A DNA stretch of 24,311 nucleotides from JBEIVB01 sp040374085. GTDB lineage: Bacteria > Bacteroidota > Bacteroidia > UBA4408. Location of the stretch: assembly GCA_040374085.1 (NCBI GenBank), contig JBEIVB010000032.1:1-24311 (forward strand), read 5' to 3'. Position numbers and translations under genes: made by a program. Shown here one piece after another: positions 23,707 through 24,311 of this stretch (position 1 is its first letter; every line of letters begins with the position of its first letter). Below the pieces are notes generated by a model that saw only the letters and a list, made by a program, of their open reading frames with translations, searched no databases and was not told where the DNA came from.

Positions 23707-23723
23707 GGTGGGATTTTGTGCTG

Positions 23724-23731
23724 CAAAAATA
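23724..23731 (-). promoter_or_regulatory. -7 box (TATTTTTG) of paralogue B
   Basis: Exact TAnnTTTG match on the minus strand, 17 nt before the ATG at 23706; the same placement as in paralogue A (16 nt). The -33 position has TTA rather than TTG. Confidence 0.5.
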
Positions 23732-23766
23732 GGTACTATTTGAGTTGATAAGGTTAAAGAATGTAA

Positions 23767-23794
23767 AGGGGCCTCTTTCAACATAGAGGCCCCT
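23767..23794 (-). terminator. Intrinsic terminator after the DUF4139 gene
   Basis: AGGGGCCTCT (23767-23776), an 8-nt loop and AGAGGCCCCT (23785-23794) make a perfect 10-bp GC-rich stem 13 nt past the stop. The minus-strand tail (TTACATTC after the stem) is only moderately T-rich. Confidence 0.7.
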
Positions 23795-23807
23795 AAGGTT
23801 TTCATAA

Positions 23808-24311
23808 TCAATTTATGTTGCCGATCACCTTGTTTTTGGGATACTTCACCTCATAAACCAACTTCACCGTCTTGGTCTCTTTAGGCTTTACGTTTAGAGT
23901 CCAGTCCACCACGCCGGTTTCATCGTTCTTTCTTCCATCGCTTATCTCCAGTACCTTCACCTCTATCTCGGCGCTGTTAACAAGCGGAATCTGATCCTGC
24001 AAGCGCACATCGATGGGGTTAGACTTAGTGTTGCGCACGGTTAAGGTGTACGAAACGGTTTGCACTTTGTAGTCGGAAAAGAGCTTCTCTTTCTGCTTCA
24101 GGTTGTTTCGGGTTCGCTGCACAACAATGCTCTTATCACGGCCCATATCCAATACAAGGGTATCGGCTGCGTTTACCGGACTCACCATAGAACTGCCCAC
24201 AAAAGCACCATCGAAATAAATTTTAGCCTCTCCGGGCAATAGATTCAAATCTTCCCAACCCGTAATGCGCGCTTGCAAAAAGGCATCCCGGTCGAGCTTA
24301 GGCACACTTGA
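23808..24311 (-). CDS. DUF4139 (MuiA-family) protein, C-terminal part (5' partial)
   Basis: The last 167 residues of a gene that continues beyond the right edge; the GTG at 24305 is internal, as the frame is open to 24311. The piece matches the C-terminal beta-rich domain of the DUF4139 / mucoidy-inhibitor MuiA family: GEAKIYFDGAFVGSS, LDMGRDKSIVVQRTR, the TLTVRNTKSNPIDVRLQDQIP block and the closing LNVKPKETKTVKLVYEVKYPKNK. Full-length proteins are usually exported, 500-650 aa, with a coiled-coil N-terminal part; that part is not visible here. Function in Bacteroidota is unclear. A terminator follows. Confidence 0.88.
   Translation of the reverse strand, partial: SSVPKLDRDAFLQARITGWEDLNLLPGEAKIYFDGAFVGSSMVSPVNAADTLVLDMGRDKSIVVQRTRNNLKQKEKLFSDYKVQTVSYTLTVRNTKSNPIDVRLQDQIPLVNSAEIEVKVLEISDGRKNDETGVVDWTLNVKPKETKTVKLVYEVKYPKNKVIGNIN

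Noticed and set aside
23707..23811. N-terminal extension of T9SS paralogue B
   Set aside because: It crosses a terminator and would bury the signal peptide that begins at the ATG at 23706.

Overview
The window is a stretch of ordinary chromosome from a member of the Bacteroidota, most likely Flavobacteriia-like. The evidence is three secreted proteins with type IX secretion (T9SS) C-terminal sorting domains, Bacteroidota-type promoter boxes (TAnnTTTG) before several genes, the Bacteroidota GlmU-like family, a DUF5522-like protein and a long-form urocanate hydratase. I see no tRNA, rRNA, insertion sequence, CRISPR array or phage gene.

Layout, left to right. (1) 1-2903, plus strand: the 3' part of a PLP aminotransferase, then, 1 nt later, an unusual 664-aa fusion of an FAD monooxygenase, a DsbA/YjbH(SpxH)-like thioredoxin domain with a CSTCW motif, and a C-terminal winged-helix-like segment. 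(2) 3223-7737, minus: urocanate hydratase (hutU) and a secreted M14 zinc carboxypeptidase, separated by a hairpin. (3) 7950-12695, minus: a tightly overlapping surface-polysaccharide operon, GT39-type glycosyltransferase, Wzz-like chain-length protein and O-antigen ligase/polymerase. It ends in a MerR-family regulator that carries the W-x9-EH and ExH signatures of CarH-type adenosylcobalamin photoreceptors. (4) 12743-14880, plus: dCMP deaminase and an S41 C-terminal processing protease. (5) 14881-15629: about 500 bp of AT-rich non-coding DNA with strong dyads and a leftward terminator-like hairpin, followed by a small XRE regulator. (6) 15635-21462, minus: a SirB2-like/cytochrome c fusion, hflX, rlmN, an unrecognised secreted protein, a GlmU-like acyl/nucleotidyltransferase homologue and a small Cys-rich protein, mostly overlapping or closely spaced. 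(7) 21574-23706, minus: two tandem 337-aa paralogues with T9SS tails, each with its own promoter and terminator. (8) 23808 to the right edge, minus: the C-terminal end of a DUF4139 (MuiA-family) protein.

Most genes are housekeeping or envelope functions. The parts worth a second look are the monooxygenase/YjbH-like fusion, the CarH-like regulator translationally embedded in the polysaccharide operon, the dyad-rich region before the XRE gene with a possible leftward small RNA, and the tandem secreted paralogues. All database-level statements are from memory of protein families; no searches were run.
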